The position numbers and the translations under genes are program-made. From NCBI RefSeq assembly GCF_020514235.1, contig NZ_VTLB01000003.1:124001-188000 (forward strand): a stretch of 64,000 bases of DNA, in the 5' to 3' direction. This DNA comes from Synechococcus sp. MU1617 (GTDB lineage Bacteria; Cyanobacteriota; Cyanobacteriia; PCC-6307; Cyanobiaceae). Below, piece by piece: positions 30,586-39,642 of this stretch (the stretch's first letter is position 1; the number at the start of each line of letters is the position of its first letter). The notes under the pieces were generated by a model. That model worked only from the letters and a program-made list of their open reading frames with translations, had not been told where the DNA came from and searched no databases.

Positions 30586-31098
30586 TCAGAAGTAGATCTT
30601 GCCGCCACCCCAGGCACTGCCCTGAACTTTGGGCGACACCAGGATGTAGCCGGCCATCAGGCGCAGATCCTCATCATCGAGGTCGCGCATGGCGGGGTAG
30701 AGCTCAGCGTCGCGCATGCTCGGGTGCAGGTCAGCAATGCTGTACTCACCGTCATAGGAGGTGGGGTCTTTCATGTAATCGACCAGGGCCTCGACGTTGT
30801 CGCGGGCCGGGGTGGCCAAGGCCAGGGTCTCAGGATCCAACCCCACGTTTTGGTTGGTCTTGGTGATGCCACCGGCGTGGCAGGTGCCGCAGCTGGTGTT
30901 GAACACCTTGCGGCCAGCATCGATTTCGCGATCGCTGAAGGTCACCTCTGTGCCGGAGGGATCTGCCGGAACCGTCAGGGTCTCAGCGTCCCACTGGGCC
31001 GCCTGAGCCGGAGAGATAACGGCCAAACCGATCAGCACCGGGATGAGGACCAGAAGGCCCTTCAGGGACCGTCGCAAGGAAGAGAACACAGAGGCCAT
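30586..31098 (-). CDS. psbV: Photosystem II cytochrome c550
   Basis: The 170-residue precursor has a signal peptide ending SPAQA and one heme site CGTCHAGG. Family residues follow: ITKTNQNVGL, TLALATPARDNVEALVDYMK, LHPSMR and the C-terminal GGGKIYF. Mature PsbV sits on the lumenal face of photosystem II and stabilises the oxygen-evolving cluster. ATG 31098 is the start that gives a proper signal peptide; the frame is open further upstream. Confidence 0.94.
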   Translation of the reverse strand: MASVFSSLRRSLKGLLVLIPVLIGLAVISPAQAAQWDAETLTVPADPSGTEVTFSDREIDAGRKVFNTSCGTCHAGGITKTNQNVGLDPETLALATPARDNVEALVDYMKDPTSYDGEYSIADLHPSMRDAELYPAMRDLDDEDLRLMAGYILVSPKVQGSAWGGGKIYF

Positions 31099-31171
31099 GA
31101 AGGTAAGGGGGTGTGACGCATTCACCGCACCAAGCTCTTGTATCACGGGGAAGTGACCCTCTGAGGCCGGA

Positions 31172-32131
31172 TCACGAACTGTTGCAGCGTGGTTTGACGT
31201 CAATGCTCAGGAAGTCTTTGGCCAGCAGCGTGTTTGGGAAGATCGCCTTGGCCTCGTCCAATAGGTCTTGGGGCGTTACTGGGTTGCCTGGTACGTAGCG
31301 CGGGCTGAGGTGGGTCAGCACCAGTTGCCCCACACCGGCTTCAGCGGCCGTCTGGGCAGCCATGGTGCTGGTGGAGTGCTGTTTCTGGAACGCCATCTCC
31401 GCCTCTCCATGGGCAAAGGTGGATTCGTGGATCAGCAGGTCCGCCCCACGGGCAAGCTCCACGGCCGCCTCGCAGAACACGGTGTCGGTGCAATAGACGA
31501 CGCTCACACCGGGCCGTTCCTCGCCGCAGAGGCTGGTGCCGTCGATGCTGCGACCGTCCTCAAGGGTCACCGTTTCACCCCGCTTCAACTGGGCGTAGAT
31601 AGGCCCGGGCGGGATGTTCAGTTCCCGTGCTTTCTCAATGTCGAAGCGACCGGCCAGGGGCTTCTGTTCGATGCGATAGGCGTAGGCCGGCACACGGTGG
31701 GTGAGTGGGGTGCAGCGCACCGTGAAGTCGTCGTCCTCGAACAGCAGCGTGCCCTGCTCAGCTGCATCCCTGACCCGGTGGACGGTGAGGGGATAGCCGA
31801 TGCGGGTGGAGCTTGTACGCAGCACACCGCTGAGGTAGCTCTCCAACGGGTCCGGCCCGTAGAGATCCACCCCTGCGGGGCTGCTGCCGGCGAGTCCGAG
31901 GCTGGCGAGGAGTCCTGGCAGGCCGAACACATGGTCGCCATGCATGTGGGTGATGAACACACGGCGCAGCTGCGACAGCCGCAGATCACTGCGCAAAAAC
32001 TGATGTTGGGTGCCCTCGCCGCAGTCGAACAGCCACATCTCCGAGCGCTGCGGCAAGCGCAGAGCCACGGCTGAAACGTTGCGGGCCCGGGTGGGCACCC
32101 CAGAACTCGTGCCGAGAAAAGTGACCTGCAA
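31172..32131 (-). CDS. rnz: Ribonuclease Z (tRNA 3' endonuclease)
   Basis: The 319-residue beta-lactamase-fold nuclease removes the 3' trailer of tRNA precursors. It shows [13 protein letters not shown], the zinc motif [15 protein letters not shown], and later Asp (YCTDTVFC) and His ligands ([22 protein letters not shown]). It is divergent from the SpoIID-like gene with five bases between starts of the open frames. Confidence 0.93.
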   Translation of the reverse strand: MQVTFLGTSSGVPTRARNVSAVALRLPQRSEMWLFDCGEGTQHQFLRSDLRLSQLRRVFITHMHGDHVFGLPGLLASLGLAGSSPAGVDLYGPDPLESYLSGVLRTSSTRIGYPLTVHRVRDAAEQGTLLFEDDDFTVRCTPLTHRVPAYAYRIEQKPLAGRFDIEKARELNIPPGPIYAQLKRGETVTLEDGRSIDGTSLCGEERPGVSVVYCTDTVFCEAAVELARGADLLIHESTFAHGEAEMAFQKQHSTSTMAAQTAAEAGVGQLVLTHLSPRYVPGNPVTPQDLLDEAKAIFPNTLLAKDFLSIDVKPRCNSS

Positions 32132-32214
32132 GGCCGGTGCTCCTCAGGGCTCATGCTGCCATCTGGCTGAACCCAGGAACAGGCGGCACACTGGGACGCC
32201 CTTCGATCTCCAGC

Positions 32215-33624
32215 GTGCGCCGCGCCTTCGTTGCCGTCGGGCTGGTGCTCGTCGCTGTGATCGCTCCATCGCCGATGGCGCTGGCCCGCGGCCGCGAGCC
32301 GCAGATGCGCGTGTTGCTGCTGGAGAACAACCAGGTCAGCCTGCGCTCCGATGGAGCACAGCCGCTGCGGGTGCAGGGACTCCCTGGCGGCGTGCGACGG
32401 CCGCAGCGGCTGCAGCTCAGCCTCCGTGGAACCCGCCTGAGCGCCAGTGTGGATGGCCGATCGATGCTGCTGGCCCCCAGCACCCTGGTGACGGTGCAAA
32501 ACGACGACCCACGGGGCATCTGGCTCGGGTCCCGTCGGTACCGCGGTGTGCTGCGCATCAGTGGCCGAGGCGGGAGTTTGCGGGTGGTCAACAGCCTGGG
32601 CGTCGAGACCTATCTGGCCAGTGTTGTCGGCAGCGAAATGCCCCACCGCTGGCCTCTGGCCGCCCTGCAGGCTCAGGCAGTGGCGGCCCGCACGTATGCC
32701 CTGAAACAACGCAGCCGCGGTGGTGCCTGGGATGTGAAGGCCACGGTGGCGAGTCAGGTATACCGCGGCGTGGAGTCGGAAACCCCGAGCACCCGGAAGG
32801 CGGTGGCCAGCACCCGTTCGCTGGTGCTCGTGCACGGTGGTCGCTTGATCGATGCTGTCTTTCACAGCAGTTCTGGTGGGGTGACCGAGGCGAGCGGGAT
32901 GGTCTGGCGCCGTCAGTATCCCTATCTGGTCAGCGTCCCCGACCATGACCAGCACAGCCCGGTGCACCGCTGGGAACAATGGTTTGATCCGGCTGGGCTA
33001 CGTCAGCGGCTGCCCGAAACCGGTGGGCTCCAGGCCGTTGAGGTGCTGAGTCGTTCAGGCAGCGGTCGCGTCCGCCAGGCCCGCGTGCGCGGCCCTGGCG
33101 GGTCACTGGTGCTCAGCGGCAGCGAGCTGCGCAAGCGGTTGGGTCTCAAAAGCACTCTGGTTAACTTTGAAATGGTGACGGGGAGGCAGCGCTCCCCTGT
33201 TGAGCGTCATGTGCGGCGGGTGAACGCAGCCGCCAGTGGTGGCTCCCGCATCGATCGGATCACGGCATCGGTGGCCCGCCAGAGGGGAGGACGCCCGCCC
33301 CTGTTGGCGGCCCCTCCGCCGTTGCTGGTCAGTAAGACCTCGGTGCGTCGTTGGTCCGCGGGCGGCCTTCAGCTGTTGGTGAAGGGCCAGGGCTATGGCC
33401 ATGGCGTTGGCATGAGTCAGTGGGGAGCCCACGGTCTGGCGGAGCAGGGTGCCGACTTCCGCTCGATTCTTCAGCACTACTACCGCGGGGCTGAGGTCAT
33501 TCCCTACCGGCCGCACCACGACCCATCGCTGGCGCTGAAGCCCCCAACGGAGCCACTCTGGAGAGACATGCCGATTTCGCCTTTTGGCACGGTTTCCCTG
33601 TCATCTGCAACGCCATTCCAGTGA
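32215..33624 (+). CDS. SpoIID/LytB domain protein, exported
   Basis: About 469 residues with a GTG start and an N-terminal signal sequence (AFVAVGLVLVAVIAP then MALARG). The SpoIID core reads SEMPHRWPLAALQAQAVAAR and TYALKQ, and the C-terminal part ends with GQGYGHGVGMSQWGAHGLAE. SpoIID proteins are lytic transglycosylases or amidase enhancers acting on peptidoglycan; in non-sporulating cyanobacteria the role is open. An earlier in-frame ATG at 32137 would obscure the signal peptide. The 3' end overlaps nagB by 41 bases. Confidence 0.82.
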   Translation: MRRAFVAVGLVLVAVIAPSPMALARGREPQMRVLLLENNQVSLRSDGAQPLRVQGLPGGVRRPQRLQLSLRGTRLSASVDGRSMLLAPSTLVTVQNDDPRGIWLGSRRYRGVLRISGRGGSLRVVNSLGVETYLASVVGSEMPHRWPLAALQAQAVAARTYALKQRSRGGAWDVKATVASQVYRGVESETPSTRKAVASTRSLVLVHGGRLIDAVFHSSSGGVTEASGMVWRRQYPYLVSVPDHDQHSPVHRWEQWFDPAGLRQRLPETGGLQAVEVLSRSGSGRVRQARVRGPGGSLVLSGSELRKRLGLKSTLVNFEMVTGRQRSPVERHVRRVNAAASGGSRIDRITASVARQRGGRPPLLAAPPPLLVSKTSVRRWSAGGLQLLVKGQGYGHGVGMSQWGAHGLAEQGADFRSILQHYYRGAEVIPYRPHHDPSLALKPPTEPLWRDMPISPFGTVSLSSATPFQ

Positions 33625-34351
33625 CACGGATCTCTGCGCTGTGCTGGCGGCCCATCTGGAGCGACATCTGCGCAGTTGGCAGGGGCCGGATCCCTTGAAG
33701 CCCTTGGGTCTGGCTACCGGCCGCACGATGGAGCCGCTGTATCGCACCCTGGTCGAACGGCTGCTGTCCTGGTCTGCCGATGAGCTGGAGGCCCTGCGCG
33801 GCCGATGGTGCAGTTTCAACCTGGACGAATACCTCGGACTCTCGGCGGAAGATCCCCGGGGCTACCGGGCCTACATGACCCACCACCTGGCTGCACCGTT
33901 GGGCTTGCCCGCCTCAGCGGTGCATCTTCCCGACAGCACTGCCGCTGACGGAGCGGCTGCTGCGCGGCGTTACGGCGAGCAGCTCAGCGGTTGTGGGGGC
34001 ATCGGCCTGCAGCTTCTGGGGCTCGGCAGCAATGGTCATGTGGGTTTCAATGAGCCGCCTTGCCCTCCTGATCAGCACTGCCATGAGGTGGAGCTGACCT
34101 CTGCGACCCGGCAGCAGAACGCGGTGCTCTTCGATGGTCGCGTTGAGGCTGTTCCCCAGCGGGCCATCACCCTGGGCCTCTGGGAGATCCTCGAGGCCGC
34201 TGAAATTCATCTTGTGGTGACCGGCGCTGCCAAGGCCGGCATCCTCAAGCGGCTGCTGGCTTTAAGCGAGCCGGATCCTGCGCTGCCCGCCAGCTGGCTG
34301 CTGACCCATCCAAATGTCTGGCTCTGGTGCGATGCAGCGGCTTTAGCTTGA
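33584..34351 (+). CDS. nagB: Glucosamine-6-phosphate deaminase family protein
   Basis: This 255-residue protein carries LGLATGRTMEPLY, the catalytic-Asp region FNLDEYLGL and LGLGSNGHVGFNEP, all diagnostic of NagB. It would convert glucosamine-6-phosphate to fructose-6-phosphate and ammonia. The start is TTG 33584 within the previous gene; a more downstream start would cut the N-terminal strand. Confidence 0.85.
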   Translation: MARFPCHLQRHSSDTDLCAVLAAHLERHLRSWQGPDPLKPLGLATGRTMEPLYRTLVERLLSWSADELEALRGRWCSFNLDEYLGLSAEDPRGYRAYMTHHLAAPLGLPASAVHLPDSTAADGAAAARRYGEQLSGCGGIGLQLLGLGSNGHVGFNEPPCPPDQHCHEVELTSATRQQNAVLFDGRVEAVPQRAITLGLWEILEAAEIHLVVTGAAKAGILKRLLALSEPDPALPASWLLTHPNVWLWCDAAALA

Positions 34352-34370
34352 ACGGCCTAAAGCAGTGGCG

Positions 34371-34634
34371 ATGAGTATCGACCCCGTGGAACGGCGCCTT
34401 GAGCAGAGTTTTGAGGCGGAACGCTGGACGCGCTTCATTCAGGACTGCCAGGACCTGGAGCAGTTGCGCGAGATGGCCTTGGCTTTGGTACAGCAGTTGG
34501 CCCAGCAGAAGGCAGCCAGTGCCTGGATGGCAACCCGTGCCTCGGAATCGGAGAACGCCAAGTTGGAGATGCTGGCCCGGCTGATTCGTCAGCAACCCGA
34601 TGGAACGGGGGAGGAGGCGGCCGGCCCCCCCTGA
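34371..34634 (+). CDS. Hypothetical helical protein
   Basis: The 87-residue protein reads MSIDPVERRLEQSFEAERW, then LEQLREMALALVQQLAQQK and is almost fully helical and charged. No family recognised. It follows nagB after 19 bases and likely shares its transcript. Confidence 0.55.
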   Translation: MSIDPVERRLEQSFEAERWTRFIQDCQDLEQLREMALALVQQLAQQKAASAWMATRASESENAKLEMLARLIRQQPDGTGEEAAGPP

Positions 34635-34663
34635 GGAATCCCGCCGCCGGTTGTGTCGGGTCT

Positions 34664-34834
34664 TCAGTGTTCCTTTTGCCAGCGGCTCAGGTGTGATGGG
34701 GAGAACTTGTGGCCGTGTTTGGCGCCGACCTTGACCACGCAGGAGTTGTCCTTGCCGCAGCGCTGCACCTCATCGCGTAGGGAGTCGTTGCTCTGCACCC
34801 GCGACATGAACGTCTCCAGCTGTTTCATGGACAT
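34664..34834 (-). CDS. Nif11-like small protein
   Basis: The 56-residue protein MSMKQLETFMSRVQSNDSLR then AKHGHKFSPSHLSRW matches the Nif11 domain pattern (LexFlxkVqsdxxLrexv...agf.fs). Nif11 domains occur as leader regions of modified peptides in marine picocyanobacteria and as free small proteins. Here there is no core peptide and no Gly-Gly cleavage site after it, so it looks like the stand-alone type. ATG 34834 has a GAGG ribosome-binding sequence. It lies between a small gene and yebC. Confidence 0.6.
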   Translation of the reverse strand: MSMKQLETFMSRVQSNDSLRDEVQRCGKDNSCVVKVGAKHGHKFSPSHLSRWQKEH

Positions 34835-34938
34835 GGCGATCCTCAAGAAGGGATGCCTTCGGCCTAGCGCTGGCATTGCCCTGGGCTCAGGGGCACAAGC
34901 TTTGGTGCGGATTTGCTGACGACAAACTTCAAGGAGGC

Positions 34939-35682
34939 TCAGTCGAGCTCCATCCCGTCGGCGAGATCGAGGTTGGCGCTGACGCTGCGCACATCGTCGA
35001 GCCCTTCGAGGGCGTCCAGCAGTTTCAGGCAGCTGCGGGCGATGTCGGGATCACTTACCGAAACGCTGGTCTGGGCGGACCAGTGATGGCCCCACTCCCG
35101 CACATCCCAGTCAGCACAGCGCAAGCCGTCCTGAAGGCTCTCCAAGGTCTCGAATGGACCATGCACCATCACAGCCCCGTCCAAGAGCTCATAGCCATCG
35201 GCGTCCAGCTCCAGGAGGCTTTCCAGCAGCCGTTCCTCGTCCTCGGGGCCGGCGTTCAGGATCACTTCGCTGCGGTGCTCAAACAGATAGGCCACGCAGC
35301 CGTTTTCCCCAAGGTTTCCCCCGTTCTTGCTGAAGGCCAGTCGTAGATCTGCAGCGGTGCGGTTGCGGTTGTCGGTGAGCGCCTCCACCAGCACTGCCAT
35401 TCCGTTGGGGCCATAGCCCTCGTATCGCACCTCCTCCAGTTGAGCTCCATCACCCGCCTGTCCTGAACCTTTGGCGATGGCGCGATCGATGTTGGAAGCG
35501 GGAACTCCAGCGGCGCGGGCTTTGCTGATGGCCGTCCGCAACTGAAAATTCCCGGCGGGATCGGCTCCGGCACGGGCCGCCACCATGATTTCTCGCCCCA
35601 GCCGGGTGAACACCGCACCTCTTTTGGCGTCGATGACGGCCTTGGTGCGTTTGATCTGGGACCATTTGCTGTGGCCAGCCAT
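34939..35682 (-). CDS. YebC/TACO1 family protein
   Basis: The 247-residue protein begins [20 protein letters not shown], then [13 protein letters not shown], typical of the YebC family. Family members act as DNA-binding regulators in some bacteria, and as translation factors for proline-rich motifs in others. The start at ATG 35682 fits the family; the open frame extends upstream to 35826 without homology. Confidence 0.9.
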   Translation of the reverse strand: MAGHSKWSQIKRTKAVIDAKRGAVFTRLGREIMVAARAGADPAGNFQLRTAISKARAAGVPASNIDRAIAKGSGQAGDGAQLEEVRYEGYGPNGMAVLVEALTDNRNRTAADLRLAFSKNGGNLGENGCVAYLFEHRSEVILNAGPEDEERLLESLLELDADGYELLDGAVMVHGPFETLESLQDGLRCADWDVREWGHHWSAQTSVSVSDPDIARSCLKLLDALEGLDDVRSVSANLDLADGMELD

Positions 35683-35735
35683 CGCGTCAGGGCAGGGCGG
35701 GATGCGCTCGGAGAGTACAGACCGACAGGGTGGTT

Positions 35736-36644
35736 TCAGCCTGCTGCATCGAACACCACCTTGGGTCGCAACAGACCTTCGCTCTCGCGGTGGCCGATGC
35801 CGGCCATGCTCCCATCCGCGTTGCACACCACCACCGCCTCTCCAGCACCGGGATCCATCGCGATGCGACGGCCACAGCGCCAGTCGTTCTGTTCGGCTTC
35901 GCTGAGATCACGCCGGGGCAGGGCCCCCAGGGCCACAAGCGGGGACAGGGGATCGGGCGGCGCAGCATCTCGTTCCGGCAGCGGATGGGCCTGGTGTGCA
36001 TGGAACCCCAGGGCCTGGGTGCGGCGCAGCGAGGCCAGACAGCCTCCACAGCCGATGCTGGCCCCCAGATCCCGGGCAATCGAGCGGATGTAGGTGCCAG
36101 CGGAGCAGTGCACCTCGAGGCTCAGCTGCCCCTGGGCCGCATCCCAGTGCAACAACTCCAGCCGGTGCACGGTGACGGCCCGCGGCGGAAGGTCCATGGC
36201 TTCACCGCGCCGGGCCCTGGCATGGGCCCGTTCGCCATCCACATGGACGGCGGAGACCTGTGGCGGACGCTGCTCAATCGCGCCACGGAACGCGTCCAGG
36301 CTGCTGTTGACCTCGGCCTCATTGAGGGAAGGCCAGTCCTGCTGCTCCAGCAGCTCTCCTTCCAGGTCGTCAGTGCTGGTGCGCCTGCCCAGTTGGACCA
36401 CACCGGTGTAGGTCTTCTCCCCGGGGAGGTAGGGCAGCAATCGGGTGGCCGGCCCCAGGGCGATGGGGAGAACCCCGGTGACGGCAGGGTCGAGGGTGCC
36501 ACCATGGCCCACGCGCTTGAGGCCGTAGCTGCGGCGCAGGCGGCTGACGCAGGCATGGGAGGTGAGGCCTGCGGGCTTGTCGATCACCACGAAGCCGAAG
36601 GGGCCGTTCACCGGAGCTGGAGCGGGATGCCCTGACTGTTGCAT
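35736..36644 (-). CDS. truB: tRNA pseudouridine-55 synthase
   Basis: The catalytic motif [19 protein letters not shown] contains the conserved Asp, and [13 protein letters not shown] opens the domain. The [15 protein letters not shown] motif is also present. TruB makes pseudouridine 55 in the T loop of tRNAs. The start is ATG 36644 or a GTG 11 codons later; the 36683 ATG is less likely. It is divergent from the methyltransferase gene. Confidence 0.92.
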   Translation of the reverse strand: MQQSGHPAPAPVNGPFGFVVIDKPAGLTSHACVSRLRRSYGLKRVGHGGTLDPAVTGVLPIALGPATRLLPYLPGEKTYTGVVQLGRRTSTDDLEGELLEQQDWPSLNEAEVNSSLDAFRGAIEQRPPQVSAVHVDGERAHARARRGEAMDLPPRAVTVHRLELLHWDAAQGQLSLEVHCSAGTYIRSIARDLGASIGCGGCLASLRRTQALGFHAHQAHPLPERDAAPPDPLSPLVALGALPRRDLSEAEQNDWRCGRRIAMDPGAGEAVVVCNADGSMAGIGHRESEGLLRPKVVFDAAG

Positions 36645-36685
36645 TCCGGCGGCTGCGTAGGTTGGCCGCGCCCTGAAGCCCATCC

Positions 36686-37438
36686 ATGCCCCAGCTCCGC
36701 AGCAGCACGGATGTGGACGTCTCCGCTTTCCTGGCGGACGGTTTGGGCATCAAGCAACACCTCAGCCGTTATCTCGACCTGACGCTGGAACAGCTCGAGC
36801 AGCGTCTGCCCAGCAGCACCGACGACCTGGCGGACTTGCACCCGGGTGCGTTCCGGCCGGAGGACGCCACCGCCTTCTATGAGGACACGGTGGGAACGGG
36901 GCACCTGCTGGAGCTGGCGGCCTGGCATCTCTCCAGTGCGGACTACATCGCGGACACGCTGCGGCTTCAGGGCATGGCGGTGCAGGGCCAGGTGCTGGAT
37001 TTCGGTGGTGGCATCGGCACCCATGCCCTCTCGGCTGCGGCGCTGCCGGGGGTCGATCACGTCTGGTTTGTTGATCTCAATCCCCACAACCAGGCTTTTG
37101 TTCAGCAACGGGCGCAAAGCCTGGGGCTGGCGGACAAGCTCTCGGTCCATCGCGACCTCAGCAGCACGGGCGATGTGCGTTTCGATGCGGTGGTCTGCCT
37201 CGATGTGCTGGAACACCTGCCGGATCCCTCGGCGCAGTTGCTGGAGTTTCACCAGCGGATGGCCCCCGGGGCCATCGCTCTTCTGAACTGGTACTTCTTC
37301 AAAGGGCATCAGGGCGAGTACCCCTTCCATTTCGATGATCCGGCCCTGGTGGATGGGTTTTTCCGCACCCTGCAGGTCCAGTTCCTGGAGGTGTTTCACC
37401 CCCTGTTGATCACGGCCCGGCTGTACCGGCGTTCCTGA
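36686..37438 (+). CDS. Class I SAM-dependent methyltransferase
   Basis: This 250-residue protein has the SAM loop [18 protein letters not shown], motif [12 protein letters not shown] and motif [22 protein letters not shown]. The first 90 residues form a separate helical domain. The substrate is unknown. Confidence 0.78.
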   Translation: MPQLRSSTDVDVSAFLADGLGIKQHLSRYLDLTLEQLEQRLPSSTDDLADLHPGAFRPEDATAFYEDTVGTGHLLELAAWHLSSADYIADTLRLQGMAVQGQVLDFGGGIGTHALSAAALPGVDHVWFVDLNPHNQAFVQQRAQSLGLADKLSVHRDLSSTGDVRFDAVVCLDVLEHLPDPSAQLLEFHQRMAPGAIALLNWYFFKGHQGEYPFHFDDPALVDGFFRTLQVQFLEVFHPLLITARLYRRS

Positions 37439-37463
37439 GGCTGCGACAACAAAAGCTGCCAAC

Positions 37464-37495
37464 AAAAAAGCCCCGGTGCCAGCTGGCACCGGGGC
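37464..37495 (-). terminator. Rho-independent terminator of rplU-rpmA, possibly bidirectional
   Basis: A perfect 26-base palindrome GCCCCGGTGCCA/TGGCACCGGGGC is flanked by six A residues on the left (T run for the minus strand). On the plus strand it is followed by only three T residues. It lies between the convergent methyltransferase and rpmA genes. Confidence 0.85.
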
Positions 37496-37520
37496 TTTGG
37501 ATTGGTGTTGGCCTCGAAAC

Positions 37521-37787
37521 TCAGATCGCTGCTGTGATGTTGATGCGCTTGCGGTTGCGCAGGCCGCGGCGGATCGATTCGAACTTCACGATCCCATCGG
37601 TCAGAGCAAACAGGGTGTCGTCCTTGCCTTTGCCGACATTGACGCCGGGCAGAACGGAGGTGCCGCGCTGGCGGATCAGGATGGATCCGGCGGTGACGGT
37701 TTCGCCGCCGTAGGCCTTCACACCCAGGCGTTTGGCGTTCGAGTCGCGGCCGTTACGGGTTGAGCCTGTGCCTTTTTTATGTGCCAT
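37521..37787 (-). CDS. rpmA: 50S ribosomal protein L27
   Basis: The 88-residue protein begins [20 protein letters not shown] and contains [19 protein letters not shown], the full L27 pattern. The N-terminal tail reaches the peptidyl-transferase centre. It follows rplU by 45 bases. Confidence 0.97.
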   Translation of the reverse strand: MAHKKGTGSTRNGRDSNAKRLGVKAYGGETVTAGSILIRQRGTSVLPGVNVGKGKDDTLFALTDGIVKFESIRRGLRNRKRINITAAI

Positions 37788-37832
37788 GAGAAGAGATGCT
37801 GGTGGGGCGGTTGATGGAGCGAGGGGGGGAGG

Positions 37833-38198
37833 TCAGCTGATGGCCTTGCCGCCCACGGAGATGGACTCAACCATCACCCGGGTGAGTTCCTGCCGGTGAC
37901 CATTCTTGCGGCGGGTTTTCTTTTTTGGGCGCATCTTGTAAACGATCACCTTGGGGCCGCGGCGATGGGCCATCACCTTGAGCGACACGGTGGCGTCTTT
38001 GACGTAGGGCTGGCCGAGGGTGGTGCCCTTGCCGTCCTTCACCAGGAGAACGTTCTCAAGCTTGATGGTGTCGTCCACCTCGGCCTGAAGCCGATCGATG
38101 TCGTAATAGCGGTTGGGCTGCAGCCAGATCTGGGTGCCCGACGCCTCAACGATGGCGTAGGTCCCGCTCTGTTCCGCGGCTGGTTTGGTGTCGGCCAT
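37833..38198 (-). CDS. rplU: 50S ribosomal protein L21
   Basis: The 121-residue protein shows TYAIVEASGTQIWLQPNRYY, VLLVKDGKGTTLGQPYV and a basic KMRPKKKTRRKNGHRQ segment. The first dozen residues are a short acidic extension. It is first in the rplU-rpmA operon and is divergent from kaiA. Confidence 0.95.
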   Translation of the reverse strand: MADTKPAAEQSGTYAIVEASGTQIWLQPNRYYDIDRLQAEVDDTIKLENVLLVKDGKGTTLGQPYVKDATVSLKVMAHRRGPKVIVYKMRPKKKTRRKNGHRQELTRVMVESISVGGKAIS

Positions 38199-38330
38199 AA
38201 GGTGAAAAGACGCGTTCAGGCTCGGCGAACCGATTTAGGCCTGACCCGCAATCGAAAGACAAACAAAGATCTTCGTCTCTGACGCGCCCCATCGTCAAGA
38301 TTCAGATGTTTCGACGTTGCGGATGTACGG

Positions 38331-39215
38331 ATGGCCAGGCCGGCCCTCACTGTTGCTCTCGTGCTGGCCAGCCCAGCTTTGGTGGAGGCCTGCCGCCCAT
38401 GGCTGCCGGCCAACCGCTACGAGTCTGTTGTACTGACTGTCGATCCTGGGGAGACCCTGGCGTCTGTTCTCGGCCCCAGGCAGGAGGATTTTGACGCTGT
38501 GGTGCTCGAGCAGAGCCTGCTTGATGCTGAGGCCAAGGAGCAATTACTGGCGGCGGGTCTGCTCTTCCCCGCCGTGATCGTTGGGGATCTGAAGGGGCAG
38601 GTGGACTACCACCCTGAGGAGTTGCATCTGCCCGACGACCAGCTGGCCCAGCTGGGATACAACGTGGACGCGGCGATTTCTCGCTTTCTGCGCCAAGGCC
38701 GCGCCGATGGACGTCAGGACGACAGCAGCTCTTCATCCCGCGCCGTCAGCAACCTCTCCCAACGCCTTCAGGAACGGCTTGGCTATCTAGGGGTCTTTTA
38801 CAAGCGAGATCCATCCCGCTTCCTGGGCAGCTTGCCCCCCGAGGAACGCCGGGATCTGCTGCTGTCCCTCCAACGTACCTATCGGGACCTGCTGGCGAGT
38901 TATTTCAGCGATCCGGCCGCTGCCAATCAGGCCTTGGAAAGCTTTGTGAACACCGCTTTTTTCAGTGATCTGCCGATCACCCGCACCGTTGAGATCCACG
39001 TGGATCTGATCGATGAATTCTGGAAACAACTGAGTTTGGAGGGCCACAAACATGACTTTCTTCAGGATTACCGCCTTGCGCTTCTCGACGTAATGGCCCA
39101 TCTGTGTGAGATGTACCGGCGTTCCATTCCGCCGGACTTTCCTCTATCGGGCACGGCCTCCAGCCGTGTACGTCGCCCGATGGATCAGCTCGATGCCTCG
39201 GAGGAGTCGTCATGA
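38331..39215 (+). CDS. kaiA: Circadian clock protein KaiA
   Basis: The 294-residue protein has an N-terminal pseudo-receiver domain ([20 protein letters not shown]) and a C-terminal helical domain with [18 protein letters not shown] and [20 protein letters not shown], the KaiC-binding bundle. KaiA stimulates KaiC autophosphorylation by holding the A-loop exposed. Its TGA overlaps the kaiB ATG (ATGA). Prochlorococcus lacks this gene. The start ATG 38331 gives an N-terminus similar in length to other KaiA proteins. Confidence 0.94.
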   Translation: MARPALTVALVLASPALVEACRPWLPANRYESVVLTVDPGETLASVLGPRQEDFDAVVLEQSLLDAEAKEQLLAAGLLFPAVIVGDLKGQVDYHPEELHLPDDQLAQLGYNVDAAISRFLRQGRADGRQDDSSSSSRAVSNLSQRLQERLGYLGVFYKRDPSRFLGSLPPEERRDLLLSLQRTYRDLLASYFSDPAAANQALESFVNTAFFSDLPITRTVEIHVDLIDEFWKQLSLEGHKHDFLQDYRLALLDVMAHLCEMYRRSIPPDFPLSGTASSRVRRPMDQLDASEESS

Positions 39216-39577
39216 GTCCCCGCAAGACCTACATCCTCAAGCTCTACGTGGCGGGCAACACGCCCAACTCGATGCGGGCGCTGAAAACCTTGCGCAACAT
39301 CCTTGAAACCGAATTTCGGGGCGTCTATGCCCTGAAGGTGATTGATGTGTTGAAAAATCCCCAATTGGCGGAGGAGGACAAAATTTTGGCAACGCCAACG
39401 TTGTCCAAGATTCTTCCCCCGCCGGTGCGCCGCATCATTGGTGATCTCTCGGATCGGGAACGGGTTTTGATCGGTCTCGATCTTCTCTACGACGAGCTGT
39501 CCGACACGGCCCTCAACTCGAGTGTCATCGACGCTGTCGATGAGGAGACCGACACGACGATCACGTCGGATCCTTAA
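39212..39577 (+). CDS. kaiB: Circadian clock protein KaiB, C-terminally extended
   Basis: The 121-residue protein carries the thioredoxin-like KaiB core [36 protein letters not shown] and [20 protein letters not shown]. KaiB binds phosphorylated KaiC, sequesters KaiA and changes fold to do so. It is about 15-20 residues longer than freshwater KaiB (near 102), owing to an acidic/Thr-rich tail [19 protein letters not shown]. It is translationally coupled to kaiA and separated from kaiC by 65 bases. Confidence 0.95.
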   Translation: MSPRKTYILKLYVAGNTPNSMRALKTLRNILETEFRGVYALKVIDVLKNPQLAEEDKILATPTLSKILPPPVRRIIGDLSDRERVLIGLDLLYDELSDTALNSSVIDAVDEETDTTITSDP

Positions 39578-39642
39578 GCGACATGGTGCTCTCAAGCATG
39601 GTTTGTTTCCTGCTCTCTACCGTCAAGTCATAGGTCTTTGCT

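Noticed and set aside
31618-32979. A 453-codon minus-strand frame across rnz and the SpoIID-like gene
   Set aside because: It overlaps two well-recognised genes in other frames and shows no motif.
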